The notes under the pieces were generated by a model that saw only the letters and a list, made by a program, of their open reading frames with translations, searched no databases and was not told the origin of the DNA. Position numbers and translations under genes: made by a program. Shown piece after piece: positions 63,939 through 64,000 of a DNA stretch of 64,000 bases. Source of the stretch: Amphibalanus amphitrite (lineage: Eukaryota > Arthropoda > Thecostraca > Balanomorpha > Balanidae); the NCBI RefSeq assembly GCF_019059575.1, contig NW_024882772.1, positions 124,001 through 188,000 on the forward strand, in the 5' to 3' direction. The stretch's first letter is position 1; every line of letters begins with the position of its first letter.

Positions 63939-64000
63939 CTAACAGAGACACACACACCATAACAGCGGACTAAGCATGAGTGAGAGCGGAATGAATAAAT

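Overview
The window is nuclear DNA from an animal, most likely an arthropod and probably a crustacean. The genes are split by GT-AG introns. The Lasp orthologue has the arthropod layout (LIM, two nebulin repeats, Q-rich linker, SH3), there is an invertebrate-type lysozyme-like gene, and introns and spacers are full of small transposon-derived elements. Exons are very GC-rich. I cannot name the species from the sequence alone. Exon boundaries below were read by hand from splice sites and reading-phase continuity; every junction listed keeps frame.

Layout. 1-2.8 kb: the start of a retrotransposon gag reading frame (minus strand) and a MITE-like element. 2.8-11.3 kb: EOGT (plus strand, nine coding exons, complete), with several transposons in its introns, one of them starting at position +6 of a splice donor. 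12.5-23.6 kb: LRPPRC (minus strand, 17 coding exons), convergent with EOGT, with an i-type lysozyme-like gene nested in one intron on the same strand. 23.6-26.6 kb: intergenic, with MITEs and a GGAGTC hexamer repeat. 26.6-51.8 kb: Lasp (minus strand, ten coding exons) with a long alternative 3' exon and a recent 1.56 kb intronic duplication. 53.4-63.0 kb: a 9.5 kb foldback transposon. 63.2-63.9 kb: the last two exons of an unrecognised gene (minus strand) that runs off the right edge.

The genes do not form a pathway. EOGT acts in the ER lumen and puts O-GlcNAc on secreted EGF repeats. LRPPRC is a mitochondrial mRNA-stability factor. Lasp is an actin-cytoskeleton adaptor. The lysozyme-like protein is secreted.

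The most unusual object is the 53437-62963 element. It is a near-complete palindrome whose arms hold about 15 and 17 copies of a 278-bp repeat, joined by a short GGAA-rich hinge, bounded by 415-bp terminal inverted repeats and an exact 9-bp target-site duplication. Other notable points are a candidate Lasp isoform that swaps its SH3 half for a roughly 545-residue acidic/basic tail, an LRPPRC that seems to lack the C-terminal quarter of the human protein, three MITEs with unrelated ends but a shared AGGTCA-rich core, and a strong excess of the palindrome TGACGTCA.
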